NCBI RefSeq assembly: GCF_021129305.1
Contig: NZ_JAJOMB010000006.1
Coordinates: forward strand, 1 to 64,000
DNA: 64,000 nucleotides
Direction: 5' to 3'
From: Kineosporia babensis
GTDB lineage: Bacteria; Actinomycetota; Actinomycetes; Actinomycetales; Kineosporiaceae
Positions 27,284-36,902 of this stretch are shown here, piece by piece (within the stretch, counting starts at the first letter, position 1; the number at the start of each line of letters is the position of its first letter). The translations under genes and the position numbers were made by a program. A model generated the notes under the pieces. That model worked only from the letters and a program-made list of their open reading frames with translations. It was not told the DNA's origin and made no database searches.

Positions 27284-30265
27284 GTGCACCTGAATCCGTC
27301 CCACGTGGTCGACCGGCTGCAGCGGGTGGTGCGTGATCGCATCACTCCCCAGCTTCACCAACCTCTTTCCGACGTCACCGTGTCCGCCTGGCGGGTCGAC
27401 GGCGACGGTGAGCCCGTGCCGGCCGCGCACGCGATCGGGCTCGACCCGGCCCGCTACGAACCGCTGACCCCGGGCGAGACCTGGGGCCCGGCCTGGGGCA
27501 CCACCTGGCTGCGGGTCGAAGGCCGGGTCCCGGCCACCGACCGTCCGGTGGAACTCGTGCTCGACCTGGGCTGGTTCGACCACTCGGTGGGCGGGCACTG
27601 CGAAGGCTTGGTGTTCCGGCCCGACGGTGTGCCGGTGAAAGCCCTGCACCCGCGCAACGGCTGGGTGCGACTGACCGGCCCGGGGGCCGCGCCGGACGTG
27701 CTGGCCGACGACGGATCGTTCACTCTCTTCGTGGAGGCCGCGGCGAACCCGCTGCTGCTCGGCCTGCCGCCGTTCGTCGAGACCTCCCTGGGCGAGAAGC
27801 CCGGCCCCGGCGAACCCGAACCGTACTGTCTGGTCTCGGCCCAGCTGTGCGCCTTCGACGACGAGATCTTCGGCCTGATCAGCGATCTCGAGGCCACCGG
27901 CGACCTGCTGCCGCACCTGGACCAGGCCGAACCGCGCTACTGGCAGGTGCTGCGGGCGGTCGAGAAGGCCCTGGACGCGGTTGACGTGGCCCAGGCCCGG
28001 GCCGCGCTCGTCGAGGTCCTGGCCAAGCCCGCGCACGCCAGCGCGCACCGGATGACGGCGGTGGGCCATGCGCACATCGACTCGGCCTGGCTCTGGCCGC
28101 TGCGCGAGACCCGGCGCAAGGTGGCTCGCACGCTGAGCAACGTGCTCACGCTGATGGAGACCGACCACGACCTGGTCTACGCCATGTCCTCGGCCCAGCA
28201 GTACGCCTGGGTGCAGGAAGACCACCCGGAACTGTTCGAGCGGGTGCGGGCCCGGATCGCCGAGGGCCGGATCGTGCCGGTCGGCGGCATGTGGGTCGAG
28301 TCGGACGCGGTGATGCCCTCCGGGGAGTCGCTGGTGCGCCAGATCAGCCTCGGCAAGCGTTATTTCGAGGAGGCGTTCGGGCACGAGTCCCAGCTGGTCT
28401 GGCTGCCCGACAGCTTCGGCTACTCCGGCGCCTGGCCGCAGATCGCCCGCCGGGCCGGCTACCGCTGGTTCCTCACCCAGAAGATCTCCTGGAACGACAC
28501 CACGACCTTCCCGCACCACACCTTCAGCTGGGAAGGCCTGGACGGCACCCGGATCCTGACCCACTTCCCGCCCGCCGACACGTACGCGGCCGAGGTCACG
28601 GCAGCCGAACTGAAGCACGCGGTCAGCAACTTCCGCGACAAGGCCATCTCGTCGCAGTCGCTGCTGCTGTTCGGCTACGGCGACGGCGGTGGCGGCCCCA
28701 ACCGTCAGATGCTTGCCCGGGCCCATCGTTTCGCCGACCTTGAGGGCGCGGCGAGCGTGCAGCTGGGGACCCCGGAGACGTTCTTCAGCGAGGTCGAGGC
28801 CGAGCTCGGTGACGAGGCCCCGGTATGGTCGGGCGAGCTGTACCTGGAGCTGCACCGCGGCACGCTGACTTCGCAGATCGCGATGAAGCAGGGCAACCGC
28901 CGGGCCGAGGCACTGCTGCGCACGGTCGAGTACCTGGCGGCCGAACGGGCTGTGCGGCAGGGCGTTGCCTACCCTTACGAAGATCTGGAGCAGCTGTGGA
29001 AAACCGTTCTGCTGCATCAGTTCCATGACATTCTTCCGGGATCTTCGATCTCCTGGGTGCATCGCGAAGCTCGGGAAACGTACGCCGGGCTCGATGATTC
29101 GCTGAGGTCGCTGGTGGCGGGGGAGGGGCCCGCCGGGGAGGAAGCTGCCGGCCGGATCGTGAACTTCGCCGTGGTGCGCGACCAGCCCACGGTTGTGCCG
29201 GTGGGCAGTGAGCCAGGCCGTGGGGTCGTCCTGGACAATGGCTTGCTGCGGGTCTGTATCGCCCCCGACGGAACGGTTGCGGAGCTGACCGAGCTCACGA
29301 CCGGCCGGAGCCTGCTCATTCCGGGGCAGAGTTTCGGCGCGCTGCAACTGTTCCGCGACCAGCCCGCCCGCTGGGATGCCTGGGATCTCGATCGCCACGT
29401 GATTCGCAATGCCGGTAACCGCACACCGATGGACGGGGCGGTCACCGTCGCGGTCGGCGAGCGTGATGTCGTGGTCACCCGGGTGCACGGGTCGTCCCGT
29501 TTCACCACCACGTACGCCATGCCCACCGGCGAGGCCCGCCTGGACATCACGGTGGACGTGGACTGGCAGGAGGACGAGCATCTGCTCAAGCTCTCACTGC
29601 CGGTGGCGGTGCGTTCCCTGAAGGCCCGGTTCGAGGCGCAGTACGGCGCCATCGAGCGGCCGACCCACGAGAACACCGCCGCCGACGAGGCGCAGTTCGA
29701 GGTCTGCTCGCATCGCTGGGTCCACGTCTCTGAGCCCGGTTTCGGCGTGGGCGTGGCCAACGATTCCACCTACGGCTGCGACGTGCGGCGGATCCAGGGT
29801 GGCACCGACATCCGTCCCACGCTGCTGCGAGCGCCGCGGTTCCCCGACCCGGACACCGATCATGGCCGTCACACCTTCCGTTTCGCCGTGGTGGCCGGTG
29901 ACGAGACCCAGACCCGTTGCACTGCGGACGACCTCAACGCGCCCACCTTGGCGGCCGTGCCCGACGTCGAACCCCTGGTCTCGCTCGAGCTGAAGCACGG
30001 GGCCGCGGTGATCGACTGGATCAAGCTGGCCGACGATCGCAGCGGTGACGTCGTGGTTCGCCTTCACGAAACGCTCGGTGGCCGCGCGGGCGCGCACATC
30101 GTCCCCCATTTCGAGACCGACGCAACCGTCGAGACCGACCTGCTCGAACGTCCTTTTGTTGCTGAGAAAGATCTTCCGGCGGCTCTGCACGAGGGCCGGA
30201 TCACGCTCGGCCCGTACCAGATCGCCACCCTCCGCCTCGTCCGACCATCTGCAAGGGAGCAATGA
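27284..30265 (+). CDS. GH38 alpha-mannosidase, probably cytoplasmic
   Basis: 993 residues without a signal peptide. The zinc site GHAHIDSAWLWPLRETRRK gives His262, His264 and Asp266; LVWLPDSFGYSGAWPQI gives the nucleophile Asp376; HQFHDILPGSSI gives a further His. C-terminal beta-domains complete the usual GH38 layout. It trims alpha-linked mannose from high-mannose glycans, here likely after import by the ABC transporter in the same operon. GTG start 27 bp after operator 2; its stop overlaps the next start. Confidence 0.96.
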   Translation: MHLNPSHVVDRLQRVVRDRITPQLHQPLSDVTVSAWRVDGDGEPVPAAHAIGLDPARYEPLTPGETWGPAWGTTWLRVEGRVPATDRPVELVLDLGWFDHSVGGHCEGLVFRPDGVPVKALHPRNGWVRLTGPGAAPDVLADDGSFTLFVEAAANPLLLGLPPFVETSLGEKPGPGEPEPYCLVSAQLCAFDDEIFGLISDLEATGDLLPHLDQAEPRYWQVLRAVEKALDAVDVAQARAALVEVLAKPAHASAHRMTAVGHAHIDSAWLWPLRETRRKVARTLSNVLTLMETDHDLVYAMSSAQQYAWVQEDHPELFERVRARIAEGRIVPVGGMWVESDAVMPSGESLVRQISLGKRYFEEAFGHESQLVWLPDSFGYSGAWPQIARRAGYRWFLTQKISWNDTTTFPHHTFSWEGLDGTRILTHFPPADTYAAEVTAAELKHAVSNFRDKAISSQSLLLFGYGDGGGGPNRQMLARAHRFADLEGAASVQLGTPETFFSEVEAELGDEAPVWSGELYLELHRGTLTSQIAMKQGNRRAEALLRTVEYLAAERAVRQGVAYPYEDLEQLWKTVLLHQFHDILPGSSISWVHREARETYAGLDDSLRSLVAGEGPAGEEAAGRIVNFAVVRDQPTVVPVGSEPGRGVVLDNGLLRVCIAPDGTVAELTELTTGRSLLIPGQSFGALQLFRDQPARWDAWDLDRHVIRNAGNRTPMDGAVTVAVGERDVVVTRVHGSSRFTTTYAMPTGEARLDITVDVDWQEDEHLLKLSLPVAVRSLKARFEAQYGAIERPTHENTAADEAQFEVCSHRWVHVSEPGFGVGVANDSTYGCDVRRIQGGTDIRPTLLRAPRFPDPDTDHGRHTFRFAVVAGDETQTRCTADDLNAPTLAAVPDVEPLVSLELKHGAAVIDWIKLADDRSGDVVVRLHETLGGRAGAHIVPHFETDATVETDLLERPFVAEKDLPAALHEGRITLGPYQIATLRLVRPSAREQ

Positions 30266-31551
30266 TGTCCGGTAAACGTGTTCTTCTGGCTCTGCCCGCG
30301 GTTCTCGCCCTTTCGCTCAGCGCCTGCGGTGTCGCCGGCGGCTCGTCCGACGACTCCGACGCTCAGTCCACCGTGAGCGGTGAGGTGAAGGGCGAGATCA
30401 GTTTTCAGACCTGGAATCTCAAGGGCGGGTACGAGGAGTACTTCAACGGCCTGGTCAAGGACTTCGAGGAGGCCAACCCGGGCACCACGGTCAAGTGGAT
30501 CGACCAGCCGGCGGAGGGTTACCAGGACAAGCTCTCGGCCGACGCGGCCGCCGGGGCCCTGCCCGACGTGGTGGATGTCGGCCCGGAAGCAGCGTTCACC
30601 CTGGCCAGTGCGGGCATGCTGCTCGACCTGTCCAAGACCGACGCCGAGGCCGAGGCCAACTACCTGCCGAAGGCCTGGGAAGCCAACCACTTCCCGTCCT
30701 TGGGCGGAACCTACGCCTACCCCTGGTATCTCAACACCGGCCCTTCGTTCTTCAACACAGCCGTGCTGGAGAAGTGCGGCGTGACAGGCGAATTGCCCAC
30801 CAGCTACGACGCGCTCTTCACCGCCGGAATGACGATGGCCGAGAAGTGCAAGTCCGACGCCTCGATGGTCGGCCGGCTGCCCGCGATCGAGAACTTCGGC
30901 TCGTACGGCGTCCCGCTGATGGACGAGGCGGGCACCACCTTCACCTTCAACGACGCCAAGGGCGTGGAGCTGGTGAACCACTACAAGGAGCTGTTCGCGG
31001 CCGGTGGCCTGACCGAGGCCACGCTGAACGAGCTGCAGACCGGTGAGGTGGACGCGTTCAAGGCCGGGCAGGTGGGCTGGCTGCCGGGCAGCTCCTACAC
31101 CCTGAAGGACCTGAAGGAGACCGCGCCGAAGATCGCCGAGACCACGGAGATCTCGCCGCAGATCACCAACGACCAGCCGAACATGTACATCGAGTCGCTG
31201 GCGGTCAGCGCGAAGTCCGAGAACACGGCCACCGCGGTCGCGTTCGCCAAGTTCGCCACCGACCGGGAGAACCAGCTGGCGTTCAGCCAGCAGGCGGCCA
31301 TCTTCCCCTCGGCCGCGGGCGCTCTGGAGGACGAGTACTTCACCAAGGACGACGGCACCGACGAGACCGCGCTGCGGTTGGAGTCGGCCAAGGCCGTCTC
31401 GGAGGCGATCGTCTACTGGCCGGCCGCTTTCAGCTCCAAGAGCGTGGACTACCTGCGTGAGCAGATCGCGCTGGCGGTGCTCGGCAAGAAGGACGTGCAG
31501 GAGGCGCTGGACGAGTCGGTGGAGTACGCGAACGGGAACCTGCCCCAGTGA
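30262..31551 (+). CDS. Oligosaccharide-binding lipoprotein of a CUT1 ABC importer
   Basis: 429 residues with a lipobox LSLSACG (Cys near residue 21), then the extracellular solute-binding fold: ISFQTWNLKGGYEEYFNGLV, TVKWIDQPAEGYQDKLSADAAAG, LPDVVDVGPE. It should deliver glycan fragments to the two permeases that follow. Start at ATG 30262 or 30265, both overlapping the GH38 stop. Confidence 0.95.
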   Translation: MMSGKRVLLALPAVLALSLSACGVAGGSSDDSDAQSTVSGEVKGEISFQTWNLKGGYEEYFNGLVKDFEEANPGTTVKWIDQPAEGYQDKLSADAAAGALPDVVDVGPEAAFTLASAGMLLDLSKTDAEAEANYLPKAWEANHFPSLGGTYAYPWYLNTGPSFFNTAVLEKCGVTGELPTSYDALFTAGMTMAEKCKSDASMVGRLPAIENFGSYGVPLMDEAGTTFTFNDAKGVELVNHYKELFAAGGLTEATLNELQTGEVDAFKAGQVGWLPGSSYTLKDLKETAPKIAETTEISPQITNDQPNMYIESLAVSAKSENTATAVAFAKFATDRENQLAFSQQAAIFPSAAGALEDEYFTKDDGTDETALRLESAKAVSEAIVYWPAAFSSKSVDYLREQIALAVLGKKDVQEALDESVEYANGNLPQ

Positions 31552-32489
31552 GCACCCCGACCCTGGTGAAGCCCGTGCCGCCCCCGACCCGTCAGGGCCG
31601 GGGCGGCGTGGGCCGCACCCACGACCGCTGGTGGGCGCCCTGGCTGTTCCTGGCCCCGGCGCTGGGGATCGTGGTCACGTTCATCCTGTTCCCGTTCGTG
31701 AACACGCTGGCCCTCTCGGTCACCGACGCCACCCTGCTCAAGCCCGGCCACTTCATCGGCGTGGACAACTTCGTGCGGCTGTGGGACGACGAGCGGTTCC
31801 GGACCGCGATGACCAACTCGCTGCTGTACGTGGTCTGCGTGGTGCCGGTGATGGTGGCCGCCCCGCTGGTGCTGGCCGCGCTGGTGAACGGCGGCGGCCG
31901 GCTGCTCGGTTTCTTCCGGACCGCGTACTACCTGCCGGTGATCATGTCCTCGGTGATCGTCGGCCTGATCTGGACCAACCTGCTGGACCAGCGCGGCCTG
32001 GTGAACGAGGTGCTGCGCTGGCTGAGCCTGGTGAACGAGCCGGTCGGCTTCCTCAGCGACCGCTGGCTGACCCTGTTCAGCGCCATGCTGGTGACGATCT
32101 GGAGCGGCCTGGGCTACTACATGGTGATCTACCTGGCCGCGATGGCGAACATCGACCAGGACCTGTACGACGCGGCCTCGGTGGACGGCGCCGGGCCGGT
32201 ACGCCGGTTCCTGAACGTCACCGCGCCGGGGGTGCGCTCCACCTCCGCGCTGATCGGGCTGTTCTCCTCGGTGGCGGCGTTCCGGGTGTTCGGTGAGGTG
32301 TACGTGCTCACCGGCGGCACCGGGGGCCTGGGCGGGCAGAACGTCACCGTGACCATGCTGATCCAGCAGGAGGGCACCGGGCTGCAGGCTGAGACCGGCT
32401 ACGCCGGCGCGATCAGCGTGGTGATGTTCGTGGTGCTCGGCGGCCTGCTGGCCGGGCAGCTCTGGTACCAGAACCGGGGTGAGCGGTGA
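31548..32489 (+). CDS. CUT1 sugar ABC permease, MalF type
   Basis: 313 residues with six predicted membrane helices beginning WWAPWLFLAPALGIVVTFIL and the EAA loop YDAASVDGAGPVRRFLNVTAPGV, which docks to the ATPase. GTG start overlaps the binding-protein stop (GTGA). No ATPase gene is in this operon, so a shared MsmK/MsiK-type ATPase elsewhere is expected. Confidence 0.95.
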   Translation: MSTPTLVKPVPPPTRQGRGGVGRTHDRWWAPWLFLAPALGIVVTFILFPFVNTLALSVTDATLLKPGHFIGVDNFVRLWDDERFRTAMTNSLLYVVCVVPVMVAAPLVLAALVNGGGRLLGFFRTAYYLPVIMSSVIVGLIWTNLLDQRGLVNEVLRWLSLVNEPVGFLSDRWLTLFSAMLVTIWSGLGYYMVIYLAAMANIDQDLYDAASVDGAGPVRRFLNVTAPGVRSTSALIGLFSSVAAFRVFGEVYVLTGGTGGLGGQNVTVTMLIQQEGTGLQAETGYAGAISVVMFVVLGGLLAGQLWYQNRGER

Positions 32490-33310
32490 TGACCCGGGGC
32501 CAGAAGGCGCTTCGTTACGGTGTTCTGCTCGGCTTCTTCCTGCTGCTGGCCGGTCCGCTGCTGTGGCAGCTCTCGCTCTCGCTGAAGGGCGCCGGCGACG
32601 ACCTGTACGCCCAGCCGCCGCAACTGGTTCCGTCCGACCCCACCCTGGGCAACTACAGCGACGTGCTGGACCGGGTGCCGGTCCTGCGCTACGTCGCCAA
32701 CTCCGGACTGGTCGCCCTCATGGTGGTCGGCGGCAACGTGATCGGTGCGACCCTGGCCGGTTATGCCCTGGCCCGGATGAAGTTCCGGTTCCGCGGGCTG
32801 GTCACCGGCCTGTTCGTGGTGGCCCTGCTGGTGCCGATCGAGTCGATCATCATCGCCCAGTTCCTGCTGGTGCGCTCCAGCGGCCTGGCCGACACCCTGC
32901 TCGGCGTGGCCCTGCCCACCTGCGTGGCCGCGCTGAACGTCCTGCTGATGCGCAACGCCTTCCAGGCCATCCCGCCCGAGCTCGAAGAGGCGGCCCGGGT
33001 GGACGGCGCCGGGGTCTGGCGGCGCTTCTGGTACATCTGCGCCCCTCAGGTGCGCGGGGTGATGACCGTGGTGGCGATCTTCTCGTTCGTCGGCGCCTGG
33101 AACGACTTCCTCTGGCCGCTGATCGTGCTCTCCTCTGAGGAGAACTACACCCTCACCCTGGGCCTGAACCGCCTGCGGGGCACCTTCTTCTCCGACCCAC
33201 GGCTGATCGCGGCGGGCACCATCATCGCGCTGGCGCCGATCATCGCCGTGTTCGCTCTTCTCCAGCGCTACTTCTTCCGCGGGCTGCAGGCCGGCGGGAT
33301 TAAGGGTTGA
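32486..33310 (+). CDS. CUT1 sugar ABC permease, MalG type
   Basis: 274 residues, six predicted helices. The EAA loop ELEEAARVDGAGVWRRFWYI is clear. C-terminal YFFRGLQAGGIKG is the usual end of MalG-like proteins. It overlaps the MalF-type gene; GTG 32486 or ATG 32489 are both possible starts. Confidence 0.95.
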   Translation: MMTRGQKALRYGVLLGFFLLLAGPLLWQLSLSLKGAGDDLYAQPPQLVPSDPTLGNYSDVLDRVPVLRYVANSGLVALMVVGGNVIGATLAGYALARMKFRFRGLVTGLFVVALLVPIESIIIAQFLLVRSSGLADTLLGVALPTCVAALNVLLMRNAFQAIPPELEEAARVDGAGVWRRFWYICAPQVRGVMTVVAIFSFVGAWNDFLWPLIVLSSEENYTLTLGLNRLRGTFFSDPRLIAAGTIIALAPIIAVFALLQRYFFRGLQAGGIKG

Positions 33311-33315
33311 AACTC

Positions 33316-34557
33316 GTGCAGAAACCTCCCCGCTTCGGCGTCAACTACGTGCCCTCCGGCGACTGGTTCTACTCGTGGCTCTCGCCGCGGTGGGACTCCA
33401 TCCGCCGGGACCTGGACTCGATCGCCGCGCTCGGCATGGATCACGTGCGGGTGCTGCCGTTGTGGCCGGTGCTGCAGCCCAACCGGACGCTGATCCGGCC
33501 CGAGGCCCTGGCCGATGTCCGCCGGGTGGTCGAGTTGGCCGGGGAAGCCGGGTTGGATTCAAGCGTAGACGTTCTCCAGGGCCATCTTTCGAGCTTCGAC
33601 TTCCTGCCGTCCTGGCTTTCGTCCTGGCACCGGCGCAACATGTTCACCGATCCGGACGTCGTCCAGGCCCAGGCCGATCTCGTGGCGGCGCTGCACGGGG
33701 CGATCGCCGATCTGCCGGGGTATCTGGGGCTGACCCTGGGCAACGAGGTGAACCAGTTCTCGTCCCGTCCGCACCCCACGCCAATGAGCGCAACCCCGGG
33801 TGAAGCGTCGGCCTGGCTGGAAAAGCTCTTGGCCGCAGCTCCTTCGGGGGAACGACTGCACGCTGCTTACGATGCTCTGTGGTATCAGGACGGGCACCCG
33901 TTCGAGCCGGAGCACGCCAGCCGCTACGGGGATGTCACCGCGATTCACTCCTGGATCTTCAACGGCACCGCGCAGTACTACGGGGCGATGTCCGGGCCGA
34001 GCGTGCGGCACGCCGAGTACCTGATGGAGCTCTCGCGGGCGTTCGCTGTGGATCGTTCGCGGCCGGTCTGGCTGCAGGAGATCGGCGCGCCGCTGAACGT
34101 ACTCGAGGAAGCGGATGCGCCACGCTTCTGCCAGGAGGCGGTGCGGGCGGCGGCCTCGTGCGACGCCTTGTGGGGCGTGACCTGGTGGTGCTCGCACGAC
34201 GTGGCACCCGGCCTGGCTGACTTCCCCGAACTGGAATACAGTCTCGGACTTTTCGATGCGGAAGGCGCGGTTAAGCCGATCGGCCGGGCCTTCGCCGAGG
34301 TGGCGGCCGAGGTCAAAGCCCAGAGTGCGCCGGCGAAACGAACCACCGCAGTCAAGATTCCGGACGGCTTCAGCCGGTCGATGCTGGCTCCGGGCGGAGT
34401 GGTGTTCACGGCTTGGATGGAGGCTGCGGAGCGGGGTGAGCGGCCGGCGCTGGTGCTGGACGGCGGTGAAACGTTCGAGCGATTGCTGCCACCGGCTTCG
34501 GTGAGTACCCCCGGCGTGTACAGCGCGGTGAGCGATACCGAGATGTTCGCGCAGTGA
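33316..34557 (+). CDS. GH5-family glycosidase, likely N-glycan core beta-mannosidase
   Basis: 413 residues, no signal peptide. FGVNYVPSGDWFYSW, DHVRVLPLWPVLQPN, the acid/base motif LTLGNEVNQF and the nucleophile segment VWLQEIGAP fit a clan GH-A TIM barrel of family GH5. In bifidobacteria and streptomycetes GH5_18 enzymes of this kind split Man-beta-1,4-GlcNAc left after alpha-mannosidase action; subfamily placement here rests on context and general likeness. GTG 33316 is preferred since AAGGG sits nine bases upstream; TTG 33307 overlaps the preceding stop. Confidence 0.82.
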   Translation: MQKPPRFGVNYVPSGDWFYSWLSPRWDSIRRDLDSIAALGMDHVRVLPLWPVLQPNRTLIRPEALADVRRVVELAGEAGLDSSVDVLQGHLSSFDFLPSWLSSWHRRNMFTDPDVVQAQADLVAALHGAIADLPGYLGLTLGNEVNQFSSRPHPTPMSATPGEASAWLEKLLAAAPSGERLHAAYDALWYQDGHPFEPEHASRYGDVTAIHSWIFNGTAQYYGAMSGPSVRHAEYLMELSRAFAVDRSRPVWLQEIGAPLNVLEEADAPRFCQEAVRAAASCDALWGVTWWCSHDVAPGLADFPELEYSLGLFDAEGAVKPIGRAFAEVAAEVKAQSAPAKRTTAVKIPDGFSRSMLAPGGVVFTAWMEAAERGERPALVLDGGETFERLLPPASVSTPGVYSAVSDTEMFAQ

Positions 34558-36761
34558 TCGACGCGCGGGTCGCCGACCTGCTGAGCAGGATGACCCTGAC
34601 CGAGAAGGTCGGCCAGCTCAATCAGCGGCTGTGCGGATGGCGGGCCTGGCGTCGGACCGGAAAGGGTTTCGCAGCAACCGAAGAACTGCTCGCCGAGGCC
34701 CGGCGATTCGGCGGTATCGGTGCGGTGTACGGGCTGCAGCGGGCCGATGCCTGGTCGGGCCAGGGCTGGGAGACCGGGGTACGGGCGGACGAGGCGGCTG
34801 AGCTCACGGCCACCATCCAGCAGACGATCGTGGCTGAGTCCCGGCTCGGCATTCCGGCGCTGTTCGTCGAAGAGGTACCGCACGGGCACCAGGCCCTGGA
34901 CGGCACGGTGCTGCCCGTTGCCCTGGCCGTCGCCTCGACCTGGGATCCGGACCTGTACGAAGAGGCCTGCCGCGCCGTGGCGGCGGAGGTTCAGGCCCGT
35001 GGGGTGCATGTCGCCCTGGTCTCGACGCTGGACGTGCTCCGGGATCCGCGCTGGGGCCGGGCGGAGGAGACCTTCGGCGAAGACCCCTGGCTGGCCTCTG
35101 CCTTCACCACAGCAGCGGTGCGCGGCATGCAGCACAACGGCAAGGTCGCAGCGGTACTCAAACACGCTGCGGGACAGGGCGCCACGGTCGGCGGTCGCAA
35201 CTGGGCAGCCACCGAGCTCGGCTGGCGGGAACTGGCCGAGATCCACCTACCGCCGGTCCGGGCTGCTGTCGAGGCCGGAGCCGCCGGGCTGATGGCGGCC
35301 TACAGCGAAGTCGAGGGCCTGCCGGTGGCCGCGAACCGGCGCCTGCTCACCGAGATCATCCGCCACCAGATGGGCTTTCCCGGCCTGGTGATGGCCGACG
35401 GCACCGCGCTGGACCGGCTGCTGCGGATGACCGGTGACCCGGTGGCAGCCGCCGCGCTGGCGTTGCGCTCGGGCGTGGACCTGAGCCTGTGGGACGAGGT
35501 GTATCCGCACCTGGGAGAGGCCATCGAGCGCGGTCTGGCCTCCGAGGAGGACCTGGATCAGGCTGTCGCTCGTGTGCTTTCACTGAAGTTCCGGCTGGGA
35601 CTCTTCGACAGCCCTCGCGCAAGTTTAGGCACTGAGAACCTCCGGCGCGAAAGTGCCGCCCTTTCGGGCCGGATCGCGGCCTCAGCGATCACCCTGCTGC
35701 ACGATCGAGAAGGCATTCTGCCCTTGCGAGCCCACCGCATCGCGGTTCTCGGCCCGCACGCCGACACCCTGGAGCATGCGCTCGGCGACTACACCGCACC
35801 CCAGCCCGCAGATCTCGGGCCCACCATCGCTCAGGCCCTGAACGCGATGAGTACGGTCCCGGGCAGTGACATTGCCACGGCCGACGGCTCCGGAATCCCC
35901 GAAGCGGTGGCCCTGGCCCGCGCCGCCGATGTCGCGGTGGTGTGCCTGGGCGGATCCAGCGCCCGGGACAGCACCACCACGTTCGACACCAACGGCGCCG
36001 CCCGCAGCGGCTCGAACACGTCGCAGATGACGGCTGGGGAAGGCGTTGACCTGGCCCGGCTGGAACTGGGCCGAGGGCAGCGCGCCCTGCTGAGCCAGGT
36101 CGCGGCCACGGGTACCCCGGTGGTAGCCGTTGTGGTGCAAGGCCGTCCACATGTGCTGGGCGAGGTCCTGGACCTGGCCGGGGCCTGCCTCAGCACCTTC
36201 TATCCCGGGCCGGCGCTGGGCGAGACGGTGGCGGACGTGCTGCTCGGCCGCCGCGAACCCACCGGCCGGCTGCCGGTTTCGCTCCCGCGCGAGGCGGCCT
36301 CGCTGCCGGTGCACTACAACCATCGCGATCACGACTGGGCCGGATACCTCGATGCCCCACCCGGGCCGTTGCTGCCGTTCGGGGCTGGTCTCGGCACCGG
36401 AGAGCTGATCCTTTCCGCGCCGCGTCTGTCCCATGATCACGTGAGGCTGGCCGATCTTCGGGCCGGGCGGACGATCACCTGCGACGTGTCGGTCCGTAAC
36501 GACGGCTCGACAGCGAGTTCCACCGTGGTGCAGCTCTATCTGCGTCGGATCACGGCATCCATCTGGCCTCGCACCCGGGAACTGCGGGGGTTTCGGCGGG
36601 TCACCGTGCCGGCGGGCGGCGCCACCACGGTGGTCTTCCCGATCGGGGCGGCGGAACTGGCCGATGCCGAGCAGCACCTCGAGGCCGGTGCTGTCGAGTT
36701 GCAGACCGGCGTCTCCTCGGCGGACCTGACCTCGGTGCGGCTGCACATCCAGAGCGACTGA
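34554..36761 (+). CDS. GH3-family beta-glycosidase
   Basis: 735 residues, cytoplasmic by lack of signal peptide. N-terminal GH3 barrel (LLSRMTLTEKVGQLNQRLCG, VHVALVSTLDVLRDPRWGRAEETFGEDP), nucleophile Asp in GLVMADGTALDRL, then the GH3 C-terminal domain (GRIAASAITLLHDREGILPL, VAVVCLGGSSARDSTTTFD) and an FN3-like end. GH3 enzymes release beta-glucose, xylose or GlcNAc; the exact sugar cannot be read from sequence. In this locus a role on the remaining core sugars or attached residues is likely. GTG start overlaps the GH5 stop; last gene of the operon. Confidence 0.9.
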   Translation: MIDARVADLLSRMTLTEKVGQLNQRLCGWRAWRRTGKGFAATEELLAEARRFGGIGAVYGLQRADAWSGQGWETGVRADEAAELTATIQQTIVAESRLGIPALFVEEVPHGHQALDGTVLPVALAVASTWDPDLYEEACRAVAAEVQARGVHVALVSTLDVLRDPRWGRAEETFGEDPWLASAFTTAAVRGMQHNGKVAAVLKHAAGQGATVGGRNWAATELGWRELAEIHLPPVRAAVEAGAAGLMAAYSEVEGLPVAANRRLLTEIIRHQMGFPGLVMADGTALDRLLRMTGDPVAAAALALRSGVDLSLWDEVYPHLGEAIERGLASEEDLDQAVARVLSLKFRLGLFDSPRASLGTENLRRESAALSGRIAASAITLLHDREGILPLRAHRIAVLGPHADTLEHALGDYTAPQPADLGPTIAQALNAMSTVPGSDIATADGSGIPEAVALARAADVAVVCLGGSSARDSTTTFDTNGAARSGSNTSQMTAGEGVDLARLELGRGQRALLSQVAATGTPVVAVVVQGRPHVLGEVLDLAGACLSTFYPGPALGETVADVLLGRREPTGRLPVSLPREAASLPVHYNHRDHDWAGYLDAPPGPLLPFGAGLGTGELILSAPRLSHDHVRLADLRAGRTITCDVSVRNDGSTASSTVVQLYLRRITASIWPRTRELRGFRRVTVPAGGATTVVFPIGAAELADAEQHLEAGAVELQTGVSSADLTSVRLHIQSD

Positions 36762-36853
36762 GCGGCTCGGAGGCCTTGCCGCACTAGCGGATTTGACGGT
36801 CGTCGCACAAGTCCGGTCGTTTTCGGCCCATAGGCCACAGCGTTAACATCTGC

Positions 36854-36881
36854 ACCAACCGCCCTGGTATGGGCGGTTGGT
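36854..36881 (+). promoter_or_regulatory. Perfect inverted repeat before the SDR gene
   Basis: ACCAACCGCCC (36854-36864), loop TGGTAT, GGGCGGTTGGT (36871-36881). It ends 21 bp before the GTG at 36903, just outside the ribosome site. It may be a regulator's operator, a leader hairpin acting on translation, or the terminator of the glycan operon ending 92 bp upstream. Confidence 0.6.
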
Positions 36882-36902
36882 GGCTAATGATGGGAAGAAC
36901 GC

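Noticed and set aside
26858-29581. 907-codon open frame opposite LacI/GH38
   Set aside because: Runs across two well-identified plus-strand genes and shows no domain; shadow.
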